A DNA stretch of 64,000 nucleotides. Origin: Neoluteolibacter marinus. GTDB lineage: Bacteria > Verrucomicrobiota > Verrucomicrobiia > Verrucomicrobiales > Akkermansiaceae. Below the pieces are notes generated by a model, which ran no database searches, was not told the DNA's origin, and saw only the letters and a program-made list of their open reading frames with translations. Below are positions 10,105 to 18,297 of the stretch, one piece after another. Location of the stretch: positions 1 to 64,000 of the forward strand of contig NZ_JACZFQ010000090.1 of the NCBI RefSeq assembly GCF_014904755.1. The letters are read 5' to 3'. How positions within the stretch are numbered: the first letter of the stretch is position 1; each line of letters opens with the position of its first letter. The translations under genes were made by a program, and so were the position numbers.

Positions 10105-11085
10105 ATGAAACCAATCATTCCCTTTGCGCTGCTCGGAGCGCTTCTTGCTGTCGGGGCAGCCAATGCTGCCGTCACGGATCCTGTGGGCTATATCTCGCAC
10201 ACAGTTGCCGGGAACGTTGCCGCCCTGCCAACGGGGGCGGACACCTACCTTGGCCCTGTTTTGACCAATTCGATCGATTTTGCAGGGCAGACGACTGTTG
10301 ACCCCTCCGGTTTGACGACTCTTACCTTTGCCGGCGGAGTTCCGGAGGATCTGAACAGTGCATCGTATTTGGAAATCACTTCAGAAACTCAAGAAGGATG
10401 GTGGTCGCAGATCGTTAGCTCGACCGCCACCACCATTGTGATCAATGATGCAGTTCCAACAGTTGGAGGAAATGTAAGTGTAGCAATTCGTCGGATTACC
10501 ACTATCCAAGATTTTCTTGGGGCCAATGCTCCCGGGTTGGCGGATGATTCCGGGACCCCAGATGAGGTCATTATTGTCGATCCAGTGACTCAAGCTGCTA
10601 AGACGGTGGTTTACACGCTCACGAACGGTCCTGTTGAGCCTGCTACATGGGTGGATTTCGTGACTTACGAAGATGAGTCAGATTACCCCCTATTTCCAGG
10701 GACGGGAGTTATCATTCGCAATTATTCTGCCGGCGAAAAGACTTTCACGTCTGTAGGTGACGTGAAAACGGGCAAGACTCAGGTCGATGTCCTGCTTGGG
10801 GATAATTTCATTGCTCCTCCTTACGCAGTTGGCAATAGCTTTAATCAGATGGATTTGGCTACACAGTTGCTCGATCAGTCCGACGAAGTGATTACGCTGA
10901 ATGCAGCTCAAGCGGCGACCACATATTACTCGTATGACGATGGTTCTACGACGGAAATGGTTGACTTCGTGACATACGAGCCGAAGGGGACTGTTGAAAT
11001 CAAGGAGGGTACCGGAATGATCGTTCGCAGGCCGGCCGGTAGTCCATCGACGATCACATTCCCTGCTCAGGTGATCGCTGAATAA
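10105..11085 (+). CDS. Secreted TIGR02597-type verrucomicrobial protein
   Basis: 326 residues from the ATG at 10105, chosen because it gives a clean signal peptide (KPIIPFALLGALLAVGAANA, cleavage after ANA). The mature chain opens with AVTDPVGYISHTVAGN, the opening typical, as I recall, of the TIGR02597 family of exported proteins known mainly from Verrucomicrobiota; their function is unknown. Two copies of a VDFVTYE motif (WVDFVTYEDES and MVDFVTYEPKG), each followed by a G-T-G-[MV]-I-[IV]-R segment, suggest an internally repeated beta-rich domain. No cysteines, catalytic motif or membrane anchor are visible after the signal. The gene is visibly AT-richer than the flanking housekeeping genes and sits just before a PEP-CTERM gene, with 44 nt between them. 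They probably share the terminator at 11772. Confidence 0.75.
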   Translation: MKPIIPFALLGALLAVGAANAAVTDPVGYISHTVAGNVAALPTGADTYLGPVLTNSIDFAGQTTVDPSGLTTLTFAGGVPEDLNSASYLEITSETQEGWWSQIVSSTATTIVINDAVPTVGGNVSVAIRRITTIQDFLGANAPGLADDSGTPDEVIIVDPVTQAAKTVVYTLTNGPVEPATWVDFVTYEDESDYPLFPGTGVIIRNYSAGEKTFTSVGDVKTGKTQVDVLLGDNFIAPPYAVGNSFNQMDLATQLLDQSDEVITLNAAQAATTYYSYDDGSTTEMVDFVTYEPKGTVEIKEGTGMIVRRPAGSPSTITFPAQVIAE

Positions 11086-11129
11086 TAAGCCACTTCACTG
11101 AAAGCAAATCCGTTCCTGTTAATAAAGTC

Positions 11130-11735
11130 ATGAAAAAACTAGTTATTACCCTACTGGCGGCGATGTCGTCGTTCGCCTTTGGTTCGACAGTTGCAATTGG
11201 AGGGCCGCCCGCCAACCGCTTGGGGGTGCAGGCAGCTGCTGGTGGTGAACTGCTCACTGGGACAAGTTCATATTACCTCACTGTGGGCACATATGGCACG
11301 GCTCCTGTTGTGAATGATTTGGCATCATTCATGGCGGCAGTGAGTGATTTTGTGCCGTTGACCGCAGTCGGTGGCGCTGTAGTCACACTCGGATCTGCTG
11401 ACGCCGGGACGATCAGCGGAAGCTTCGTTGGTGTTGGGCCCGATGCGTTGAGTTCGGCTCCAATCTATATTTTCCTGTCGAATACAGCGGATTACACATT
11501 GGCGACGGAGATCGCTGTTCTCCGAGCATCGACTCAAGTGTTTGCGAATCCTGTCTCTGGTTCGGGATCTGTCACCGTTACCCCTTCGGTCTCTGGACTC
11601 GTTGGTGTTGTGGGGCAAATTACAGATGTCGCCACTGGCACTGATTATGTGACAATGGTCCAAGCTGTTCCTGAACCTTCGATTGCTCTTCTGGGTGCGT
11701 TGGGACTTTTTGGTCTGGTTCGCCGCCGTCGATAA
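11130..11735 (+). CDS. PEP-CTERM sorting domain protein
   Basis: 201 residues with an N-terminal signal peptide (KKLVITLLAAMSSFAFG) and a C-terminal exosortase sorting signal: VPEPSIALLGALGLFGLVRRRR at the very end, with the Pro-Glu-Pro motif, one transmembrane stretch and an Arg-rich tail. Between them is a Gly/Ser/Thr-rich, beta-type domain with no recognised fold. Such proteins are exported, then cut and handled by an EpsH-like exosortase, often in organisms making exopolysaccharide. No exosortase gene lies in this window. The gene shares low G+C with the preceding secreted protein and is followed at once by a strong terminator. Confidence 0.88.
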   Translation: MKKLVITLLAAMSSFAFGSTVAIGGPPANRLGVQAAAGGELLTGTSSYYLTVGTYGTAPVVNDLASFMAAVSDFVPLTAVGGAVVTLGSADAGTISGSFVGVGPDALSSAPIYIFLSNTADYTLATEIAVLRASTQVFANPVSGSGSVTVTPSVSGLVGVVGQITDVATGTDYVTMVQAVPEPSIALLGALGLFGLVRRRR

Positions 11736-11771
11736 TTATTTCAGCGGTTTAGGATTTACTACACTGTCCAA

Positions 11772-11803
11772 GGGAGTCGGCGATTGCCGACTCCCTTTTT
11801 TTT
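11772..11803 (+). terminator. Rho-independent terminator after the PEP-CTERM gene
   Basis: A perfect 10-bp stem (GGGAGTCGGC / GCCGACTCCC, 11772-11781 with 11786-11795) closes a 4-nt loop GATT and runs directly into eight T residues. It lies 36 nt after the PEP-CTERM stop codon on the same strand. Confidence 0.95.
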
Positions 11804-12080
11804 GAACAATAGGCTCTCGATTCCTTTCGAGGTGATATCAGGAAATGGAGATATTACTTGGAGTTTCGTGTTCCTTTTGGGCGAAACCCGAAGGATGTAC
11901 ATTTAGCGCTATTCTGCTGCAAAGATGAGAGCTCGGAAATGGATACAGTTTTGAAGTTGCCCGAGACAGCAGCAAATCATCGAGCCAAGAGTTGATTGGA
12001 AGATTCTGGGCACATTTTTGGAGAAATCTGATGATCAGAATCGGTTTCTCTGGAGACTTGTCTCACCGACCCCAAGCAAT
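11804..12080. other. Intergenic region upstream of thioredoxin-like gene
   Basis: About 280 nt between the terminator and the thioredoxin-like start. It is AT-rich like the preceding island. An open frame in phase with the next gene extends back to 12018 but encodes no signal-like sequence, so it is taken as leader. No confident promoter elements were found. Confidence 0.4.
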
Positions 12081-13028
12081 ATGAATGCAAAACATTTCCT
12101 GGCGGCCGCCTGCGTCGCTTCGCTCGGATTCTCCTCTGCCATCGCTGGTGGTGAAGGTTGGACCCACGACTATACCGCTGCCAAGAAGCAGGCGGCGGAT
12201 GAAAGCAAGGACCTCCTCATGGATTTCACCGGCTCGGACTGGTGTGGCTGGTGCATCAAGCTGAACGAGGAAGTCTTCAGCCACGATCCCTTCAAGGAAG
12301 GGGTGAAGGACAAGTTCGTCCTGGTGGAACTCGACTACCCGCGCGACAAATCGCTCGTTTCCGAGGAAACCCAGAAGCAGAACAAGGAACTCCAGGCCAA
12401 GTATGCGATCAAGGGCTACCCGACGATCCTGCTGGCCGATCCGGACGGCAAGCCATATGCCCGGACGGGCTATCAAGCCGGTGGGCCGGAGAAGTATGTC
12501 TCTCATCTCGACGAACTTCGTGCCAAGAAAGACACCCGCGACCAGGCTTTCGCTGATGCCGCGAAGGCGAGTGGGGTGGAAAAGGCGAAGCTGCTGATTT
12601 CGGCCCTCGACGCCATGGGGCTCGAGGAAGCCGTCGTGGGCAACTTCTACTCCGAGGTGGTTGATCAGATCAAAACCGCCGATCCGGAGGACGAGACCGG
12701 CTACCTTGCCAAACTTGAGGCCAAGGAGAAGTTTGCGGCCTTCGAGCAGGAGCTCAACGGCTTCGCCGCCAAGCAGGACATGGACGGGGCGCTTGCCTTC
12801 GTCGAGAAGTCCGTGCAATCGGGTGATTTCGAGGGGGAAACCAAGCAGCAAATGATTGCCACCAAGGCGATGATTCTCGCCCGGATGGAGAAGTTCGATG
12901 AAGCGATTGCCGCCATCGACGAAGCCAAGGCCGTGGCTCCCGACAGCGAAACCGCCGGCCATCTCGATGGCTTCAAGGCGCAGTTGGAGAAGGCCAAGGA
13001 CAAGGCGAAGGGGGAAGCAGCCGAGTAG
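12081..13028 (+). CDS. Exported thioredoxin-like protein with helical C-terminal domain
   Basis: 315 residues from the ATG at 12081, which places a signal peptide at the N-terminus (NAKHFLAAACVASLGFSSAIA); the longer frame from 12018 would bury it. A thioredoxin fold follows with the active-site motif WCGWC (about residues 54-58, in FTGSDWCGWCIKLNEEVF) and the cis-Pro loop IKGYPTILL. This WCGWCxK wording marks the YyaL/SoxW-like thioredoxin proteins common in Verrucomicrobiota and Planctomycetota. The last 150 residues are charged, Ala/Lys/Glu-rich and helical, with TPR-like pairs (EKFDEAIAAIDEAKAVAPDS). It likely handles disulfides or maturation of exported proteins such as cytochromes; the substrate is unknown. 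It is followed by its own terminator. Confidence 0.85.
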   Translation: MNAKHFLAAACVASLGFSSAIAGGEGWTHDYTAAKKQAADESKDLLMDFTGSDWCGWCIKLNEEVFSHDPFKEGVKDKFVLVELDYPRDKSLVSEETQKQNKELQAKYAIKGYPTILLADPDGKPYARTGYQAGGPEKYVSHLDELRAKKDTRDQAFADAAKASGVEKAKLLISALDAMGLEEAVVGNFYSEVVDQIKTADPEDETGYLAKLEAKEKFAAFEQELNGFAAKQDMDGALAFVEKSVQSGDFEGETKQQMIATKAMILARMEKFDEAIAAIDEAKAVAPDSETAGHLDGFKAQLEKAKDKAKGEAAE

Positions 13029-13055
13029 GCACGACTCCAGAACCCGATGATCTTG

Positions 13056-13099
13056 GCGCTGTCCGGCTTGTGAAGCCGGACAGCGCTTTCTTCTTTTTG
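13056..13099 (+). terminator. Rho-independent terminator after thioredoxin-like gene
   Basis: A 14-bp perfect stem (GCGCTGTCCGGCTT / AAGCCGGACAGCGC, 13056-13069 with 13073-13086) has a 3-nt loop GTG and is followed by the T-rich run TTTCTTCTTTTT. It separates the thioredoxin-like gene from recA. Confidence 0.93.
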
Positions 13100-13199
13100 G
13101 GGGGCATGGAGGGCAGAGGTCTCAAGTTCTGTACGGGGATACCACCGATTCCGGTGGTCGGACCGACGTCGCCGGATCAATGCAGTCGGGTCGCATTTT

Positions 13200-13213
13200 T
13201 GTTCGAGTGAACA
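13200..13213. promoter_or_regulatory. Candidate SOS/LexA operator upstream of recA
   Basis: TGTTCGAGTGAACA is an inverted repeat with 5-bp arms TGTTC/GAACA and a 4-bp spacer, 61 bp before the recA ATG. GTTC/GAAC half-sites are the core of LexA boxes in several phyla, though orientation and spacing vary. Position upstream of recA is the main support; no lexA gene is in the window. Confidence 0.45.
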
Positions 13214-13273
13214 TCTTTTTCTTTGACGCTTCAGGTTCTGCCTGCGACAAGCACCAGCGAACAAACGAACACC

Positions 13274-14308
13274 ATGGCCAAGATCACCGAAGACCCCTCC
13301 AGCAAGCTCGCCGATGCCCGCAAACGGAACCTCGACCTCGCGATTTCCAGCATCCAGAAGGAGTTCGGCGAAGCCGCCATCATGCGAATGGGCGATGGCA
13401 ACCGTGTCGATGTGGATGTAATTCCGACCGGTAACCTCCTGATCGACCGGGCACTCGGGGTCGGTGGTTTCCCGCGTGGCAGGATCATCGAGGTGTTCGG
13501 TCCGGAATCTTCCGGCAAGACGACCCTGACCCTGACGGCCATCGCCCAGGCCCAGAAAAAGGGGGGGCTGGCGGCTTTCATCGACGTCGAACACGCGCTG
13601 GATCCCCAGTACGCGAAGATGCTCGGGGTCAATCTGGACGATCTTCTGGTCTCCCAGCCGTCGTCGGGCGAAGAAGCCTTGCAGATTTGCGAGGCGCTCG
13701 TCCGCTCCAATGCCATTGACGTGGTCGTGCTCGACTCGGTGGCGGCTCTCGTCACCAAGCAAGAACTCGATGGCGAGATCGGCGATTCGACCGTGGGTGC
13801 CCAGGCCCGCCTGATGAGTGCGGCCATGCGGAAGCTGACGAGCTTCATCTCGAAGGCCCGCACGGTATGCATCTTCACCAACCAGATCCGGGAAAAGATC
13901 GGCGTGATGTTCGGCAACCCGGAAACAACGCCTGGTGGCCGGGCCTTGAAGTTCTTTGCCTCGGTGCGCATCGACATCCGCCGGATCGGCCAGATCAAGG
14001 CAACCGACGGGTCGGTTCAAGGCAACCGCACCAAGATCAAGATCGTGAAGAACAAGGTGGCCCCACCGTTCACCGACTGCGAGTTCGACATCATGTACAA
14101 CGAGGGTATTTCCTCGGTGGGGTCGCTCCTCGATTTGGCCTTGGAGATGGACCTCATCCAGAAGCGCGGTTCGTGGTTCGCCTACAACGGTTCCCAATTG
14201 GCCCAAGGACGCGATGCTGCGAAGGAGGCACTCAAGGCCGACGAAGCGCTCTACAACGAGATCACCGAAAAGGTTCGCGAGAAGCTCGACGAGGCGAAGA
14301 AGAAGTAG
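13274..14308 (+). CDS. recA: RecA recombinase
   Basis: 344 residues from the ATG at 13274 ([18 protein letters not shown]); an upstream start at 13223 would add an atypical tail. RecA forms ATP-dependent filaments on single-stranded DNA for homologous recombination and SOS induction. The Walker A motif is GPESSGKTT (about residues 76-84) and the Walker B motif ends at [10 protein letters not shown]. The DNA-binding L1/L2 region contains [20 protein letters not shown] and [22 protein letters not shown], the strongly conserved RecA signature. The length is normal and the short acidic/basic C-terminus ([12 protein letters not shown]) is usual. It is monocistronic by layout, behind a terminator and a possible SOS box. 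Confidence 0.98.
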   Translation: MAKITEDPSSKLADARKRNLDLAISSIQKEFGEAAIMRMGDGNRVDVDVIPTGNLLIDRALGVGGFPRGRIIEVFGPESSGKTTLTLTAIAQAQKKGGLAAFIDVEHALDPQYAKMLGVNLDDLLVSQPSSGEEALQICEALVRSNAIDVVVLDSVAALVTKQELDGEIGDSTVGAQARLMSAAMRKLTSFISKARTVCIFTNQIREKIGVMFGNPETTPGGRALKFFASVRIDIRRIGQIKATDGSVQGNRTKIKIVKNKVAPPFTDCEFDIMYNEGISSVGSLLDLALEMDLIQKRGSWFAYNGSQLAQGRDAAKEALKADEALYNEITEKVREKLDEAKKK

Positions 14309-14475
14309 TTCCGATTCGACGGGGGCGGGCTATCGGCCAGCCCCCCCGATCCGTCTTGGGACGATGCTCTGCCAAAGGGTCGGCTGCTTTGGCAGGCCGA
14401 ACCATTCCACGACTTTGGCGCCCATTTGGGTCCCGCTGATGGGTCGTCCGTCCGCGGGATCGGTTCAAGGCGGCG

Positions 14476-15309
14476 TCAGGAATCGTAAGGTAGCTCGCCG
14501 GGAGGGACGCCGACAAAGTCGGGCGGTGGAAGTTCGGGCAAACGGCGTGCAGGGATCGTCGTCCAGCCGAGCTCCAGCGCTTTGCAAACCCGGTGCATGC
14601 CATCCATGACGCGCCCGGAGGGGTCGATGAGGATGGGATGGGCTAGGTCGGCGGCCTGGATCAAGCGGGCATGGGTGGCGACCTTCCTGCAGGTGGGAAC
14701 TTCGTCCCCGGGTGTGAACCAGAACGATTCGTCGAGTTCGCGGATGGCAGCGAGAAGCAGGTCGAACGTCGGCAGGTTGGCTGATTTCTCAATCAGCTTC
14801 AGGATGTCCCAAGCGAGCAACCCGCGATCGGAATCCCGGAGGTGGTACTGCGGTCGGAGTCCTGGACTCCCGGCTTCGGAAAACAGCGATTCGACGGCGT
14901 AGGGCAACGCGAGTTCGGGCATTTCGCTCCGGTGGAAGAAGCGGAGGCTTTTGGTTTCGTCGTCCCGCCAAGCCCCAGGCTGCTGTTCAACCTGACAGCG
15001 GAAGAGCGTGATCGCATACTCCACCTGATCCCCGTTCCGATAGGTGTGGCGGAACGCCTGGCCGCCGAGGACATCAACGGGATGGCATTCGAGCACCCGA
15101 TAACCGGTTTCCTCGAAAACTTCCCGGCGGACCGCTTCTTGCGGAGATTCGCCCGGCTCGATGGCTCCCGCAGGCAAGCTCCAGGAGCCGTCCTTCTTTT
15201 CCTGGAGCAGCAAGCGACCAAGACCATCGTGAATGACCGCCGCCACCGACGGGATGATCAAAAGGTCATTCCCGATCGCGGCCCTGAGCTTCCGGTAATA
15301 CGGCGACAT
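14476..15309 (-). CDS. NUDIX hydrolase fused to a ParB/sulfiredoxin-like domain
   Basis: 277 residues from the ATG at 15309. The N-terminal half (about residues 1-145) is a NUDIX domain: the box GAIEPGESPQEAVRREVFEETGY matches G-x5-E-x7-REVxEETG exactly and is complete for metal binding. The C-terminal half (about residues 170-277) looks like a ParB/sulfiredoxin-type nuclease fold, with HPILIDPSGRVMDGMHRVCK in place of the usual 'DGxHR' motif and a closing PPDFVGVPPGELPY. NUDIX enzymes hydrolyse nucleoside diphosphate derivatives; the ParB-like part has unknown activity here. It is the last gene of the M42-MoxR-HflKC run, starting 4 nt after the hflC stop, so it is translated from the same transcript. 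Confidence 0.8.
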   Translation of the reverse strand: MSPYYRKLRAAIGNDLLIIPSVAAVIHDGLGRLLLQEKKDGSWSLPAGAIEPGESPQEAVRREVFEETGYRVLECHPVDVLGGQAFRHTYRNGDQVEYAITLFRCQVEQQPGAWRDDETKSLRFFHRSEMPELALPYAVESLFSEAGSPGLRPQYHLRDSDRGLLAWDILKLIEKSANLPTFDLLLAAIRELDESFWFTPGDEVPTCRKVATHARLIQAADLAHPILIDPSGRVMDGMHRVCKALELGWTTIPARRLPELPPPDFVGVPPGELPYDS

Positions 15310-15313
15310 GCCA

Positions 15314-16306
15314 TCACGGCTCTTCCGCCGTTTCGATGTGCTTGAGCAGGCGGAACAGGTCGCTGTTGGTCGTGAAGACGGCGGTGCTGTCCTTCGAAAG
15401 GGTGTCCTGGTAGGTCTCCAGGGTCTTGAGGAACTGGTAGAACTCCGCTGCCGACGGGCTGGAATTGTAGGCGGCGGCGTAGATCCCGGTCGCCTCGGCG
15501 TCGGCCTTGCCCTTGATCTCCTGCTCCTTGCGGTAGGCCTGCGATTGGATCGAAAGCAGGTCACGCTCCTTGCGGCCGAGGATCTTGGCCGCTTCACCGG
15601 CGCCCTCCGAGCGGAAGCGGTCGGCGATCTGCTGCCGCTCGGACGCCATGCGCGCGTAGATCTTCTGGATCACCCCGGTCTTGTAGTTGATGCGCTTGAA
15701 GCGGACGTCGATCAGCTCGATGCCCCAGGTCGCGACCTTAGGGGCGGCGGCTTTGAGGATCTGCTGGTCGAGCACGCCACGACCGTCGCGGATCGGCGGC
15801 AAACGCCCCAGGTTCGAGTCGGCAGCGGCCAAGGCCTCGTCGCGGACCGGCTTGCGATCCTTGTCGCTGCGGATGACCTCGATCAGGTCGTGGGAGGCGA
15901 TGACGTTGCGGGTTTCACTACCAATGATGTCGTCGAGCCGGGACAGGGCGCTGCGGATGTCGCGGAGCTTCTCGAAGTAGGCCTTCGGGTCGGAAATCCG
16001 CCAGCGGGCGAAGGTATCGACGGTGATATAGAGCTTGTCGCGGGTCGGCATCTCGGTGCTGGGGCCGTCCCATTCGAGGATGCGCTTGTCGATCCGGTTG
16101 ACCTGTTGGATGAAGGGCTTCTTGAAGTGCAGACCGGCTTCGCTGTTGGCCGGGTCGGGATCGTCATTGATCGGTTCTCCGACCGGTTTGCCGAACTCGG
16201 TGATGAAGACCTGCTCGGTTTCATCGATCGTGTAGGCGCTGCTGGCAAAGAGGATCAGGCCGACGACCGCGGCGAGGAGCCCGAGGACAAAGGAAAGTTG
16301 TTTCAT
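15314..16306 (-). CDS. hflC: HflC protease modulator, SPFH/band-7 protein
   Basis: 330 residues, the normal length. One N-terminal membrane anchor (FVLGLLAAVVGLILFASSAY) is followed by an SPFH domain: TIDETEQVFITEFGKPV, then GLHFKKPFIQQVNRIDKRI, then the signature EMPTRDKLYITVDTFARWRI. The C-terminal helix has GAGEAAKILGRKERDLLSIQ and ADAEATGIYAAAY, matching HflC. With HflK it forms a ring on the periplasmic side of the inner membrane that controls the FtsH protease. It is 7 nt downstream of hflK, the usual order. Confidence 0.94.
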   Translation of the reverse strand: MKQLSFVLGLLAAVVGLILFASSAYTIDETEQVFITEFGKPVGEPINDDPDPANSEAGLHFKKPFIQQVNRIDKRILEWDGPSTEMPTRDKLYITVDTFARWRISDPKAYFEKLRDIRSALSRLDDIIGSETRNVIASHDLIEVIRSDKDRKPVRDEALAAADSNLGRLPPIRDGRGVLDQQILKAAAPKVATWGIELIDVRFKRINYKTGVIQKIYARMASERQQIADRFRSEGAGEAAKILGRKERDLLSIQSQAYRKEQEIKGKADAEATGIYAAAYNSSPSAAEFYQFLKTLETYQDTLSKDSTAVFTTNSDLFRLLKHIETAEEP

Positions 16307-16313
16307 GGCGGGC

Positions 16314-17318
16314 TTAGCGTTGGGCCGGTGGAGCGGCGGGGCCGATGCCTTGGTTGAGGTTCATCAGCGGCAAGAACTGTTTGGCGTCTTCATCAAGGAT
16401 GATCTTGCCTCCCAGCCGTGGCAGCACTTCCTTCATGGTTTCGAAGTAGAGTCGCTTCTTGGTGATGGCGGGGGCCTTCTCGTACTGTTCGAGCATTTGC
16501 TGGAAACGGGTCACGTCCCCTTGAGCCTCGTTCACCCGCTGGACGGCGAAGCCTTCCGCGCCGGAGATCTTCTGTTCGGCGAGCCCCCGGGCCTTGGGGA
16601 TGATCCGGTTGTACTCCCCGTTGGCCTCGTTGATCATCTGCTCGCGTTCCTGTTGGGCGCGGTTGACCTCGTCGAACGAACTTTGCACCGGTCCGGGCGG
16701 GTTGACGTTCTTCAACTGGATCTGTTCGACGCGGAGGCCCATGTTGATCTTGGCCATCAGCTGCTGGAGGCGGGCGAGCGTCTCGGTTTCGATCTCGGTC
16801 CGCCCGATGGTCAGAACCTCGTCGACGGTGCGATCCCCGACCACCTCGCGCATCACGCTCTCCGTGAGGTCACGGAGCGTCGGTCCGGGATTGCGGACAT
16901 TGAAGAGAAAGTCCTTCGGGTCGGAAATCCCGTACTGGATGATCCACTCGACCTGGGCGGCGTTGAGATCACCGGTGACCATGTCGCGTTCCCGGTCGGG
17001 TTCCTCGCTGGCTTGGTCGGGATTGGTGGCGCCACGGGTGGCAAAGCCGAATTCCAGCTTCAGCTGGCGGCGGATCGGGACGAGGGTGGCGGTATCGATG
17101 CCGAAGGGAATTTTGAAGTGCAATCCGGGATCGGCGATGCCGGTGAATTTCCCGAAGCGCTGCACTACGGCGACCGCCTCCGGGCTGACGGTGTAGAATG
17201 ACGAAAAAACACCGGAAATCAGCAGCACAATCACCGGGATCACGACCAACACGCGGAGGATCGGACCGATTTTCAACTGCGTGGAGCGGAACTGGGGAAG
17301 GGATGGCGGACTGGGCAT
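16314..17318 (-). CDS. hflK: HflK protease modulator, SPFH/band-7 protein
   Basis: 334 residues from the ATG at 17318, shorter than E. coli HflK because the glycine-rich cytoplasmic N-terminus is reduced to a short Pro/Ser segment. One membrane helix (ILRVLVVIPVIVLLISGVFSSF) precedes an SPFH domain with VSPEAVAVVQRFGKFTGIA and the family motif DPGLHFKIPFGIDTATLVP. Further on are VMREVVGDRTVDEVLTIGR and the HflK-typical LKNVNPPGPVQSSFDEVNRA. It partners with HflC to regulate FtsH. It follows moxR by 31 nt, and this MoxR neighbourhood is unusual. Confidence 0.94.
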   Translation of the reverse strand: MPSPPSLPQFRSTQLKIGPILRVLVVIPVIVLLISGVFSSFYTVSPEAVAVVQRFGKFTGIADPGLHFKIPFGIDTATLVPIRRQLKLEFGFATRGATNPDQASEEPDRERDMVTGDLNAAQVEWIIQYGISDPKDFLFNVRNPGPTLRDLTESVMREVVGDRTVDEVLTIGRTEIETETLARLQQLMAKINMGLRVEQIQLKNVNPPGPVQSSFDEVNRAQQEREQMINEANGEYNRIIPKARGLAEQKISGAEGFAVQRVNEAQGDVTRFQQMLEQYEKAPAITKKRLYFETMKEVLPRLGGKIILDEDAKQFLPLMNLNQGIGPAAPPAQR

Positions 17319-17349
17319 GACGGGAAGCTGGGCTACTGGGCGGGTAGGC

Positions 17350-18297
17350 TTACACCGGCACTTCGATTTCCGCGAGGATATCCGCAACCACCTGCCGCCC
17401 GGTGACTCCGGAAAGCTTGGCCTCGGGGGTGATGACCATGCGGTGGGCGATCACATCCGCGGCGACGGCCTGGATGGTTTCCGGCACCACGAAGTCGCGT
17501 TCCTCGAACAGGGACAGCGCCTGCGCCATCTTCATCAGGGCGATCGAGGCCCGCGGGCTGGCGGCGAGCTGGACGTCGTCGCGGCCACGGGTGGATGATA
17601 CGATGTCGACGATGTAGCCGCGAAGCTCGTCGGTGATGCGAACGTTGCGGGTGGCCTCGAGCAGGCCGATCAGGTCGTCGCGGTTCACGACCGGTTCCAG
17701 GGAGTCGACGGGGTGGCGGTTGATCTGGTCGGAAAGGATGGCGCGCTCTTCTTCGGGCGTCACGTAGCCCAAGCGGCTCTGGATCATGAAGCGGTCCATC
17801 TGCGCTTCCGGCAGCGGATAGGTGCCGCGGAATTCGACCGGGTTCTGGGTGGCGATGACGAAAAACAGCCCGTCGAGATCGTGACGTTCGCCGTCGATCG
17901 TCGCCTGCCGTTCCGCCATCGATTCCAACAAGGCGGACTGCGTTCGCGGCGAGGCGCGGTTGATTTCGTCGGCGAGCAGGATGTCGGCGAAGACCGGGCC
18001 GGGCCGGAAGCGGAACTCCTGGGTGCGCGGGTCGAAGATCGAGACGCCGAGGATGTCGCCGGGCAGCAGGTCGGGGGTGAACTGGACCCGCTTGAAGCCG
18101 GCGCCATCGACCGAGCGGGCAATTGCCTTGGCGAGCGTGGTTTTACCGGTTCCAGGGACATCCTCGACCAGTGCGTGGCCACCGCCGGCGAGGCAGGCGA
18201 GAATGTTCCTGAGAGCGGCGTCCTGGCCGCGCACCACGGTGCGGACGGCGTCTTCCAGGCGGCGGGCGGTTTGGCGGGCGGAGATGAGGTCGCTCAT
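17350..18297 (-). CDS. MoxR-family AAA+ ATPase
   Basis: 315 residues, typical of the MoxR (RavA/MoxR) clade. Walker A is EDVPGTGKTTLAKA (about residues 44-57) and Walker B is ILLADEINRASPRTQSALLE (about residues 105-124), with sensor 1 at FFVIATQNPVEFRGTYPLPE and the sensor-2 region near ASPRASIALMKMAQA. These ATPases act as chaperones that assemble or activate membrane or metalloenzyme complexes, usually with DUF58 and VWA-domain partner proteins. Here those partners are absent. Instead its start codon overlaps the stop of the secreted 652-residue protein (ATGA) and hflKC follows, suggesting a role in membrane-protein quality control (inference). Confidence 0.93.
   Translation of the reverse strand: MSDLISARQTARRLEDAVRTVVRGQDAALRNILACLAGGGHALVEDVPGTGKTTLAKAIARSVDGAGFKRVQFTPDLLPGDILGVSIFDPRTQEFRFRPGPVFADILLADEINRASPRTQSALLESMAERQATIDGERHDLDGLFFVIATQNPVEFRGTYPLPEAQMDRFMIQSRLGYVTPEEERAILSDQINRHPVDSLEPVVNRDDLIGLLEATRNVRITDELRGYIVDIVSSTRGRDDVQLAASPRASIALMKMAQALSLFEERDFVVPETIQAVAADVIAHRMVITPEAKLSGVTGRQVVADILAEIEVPV

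Noticed and set aside
14309-14475. Terminator-like G-rich/C-rich inverted repeat after recA (about 14319-14347)
   Set aside because: The stem is imperfect and no T run follows.
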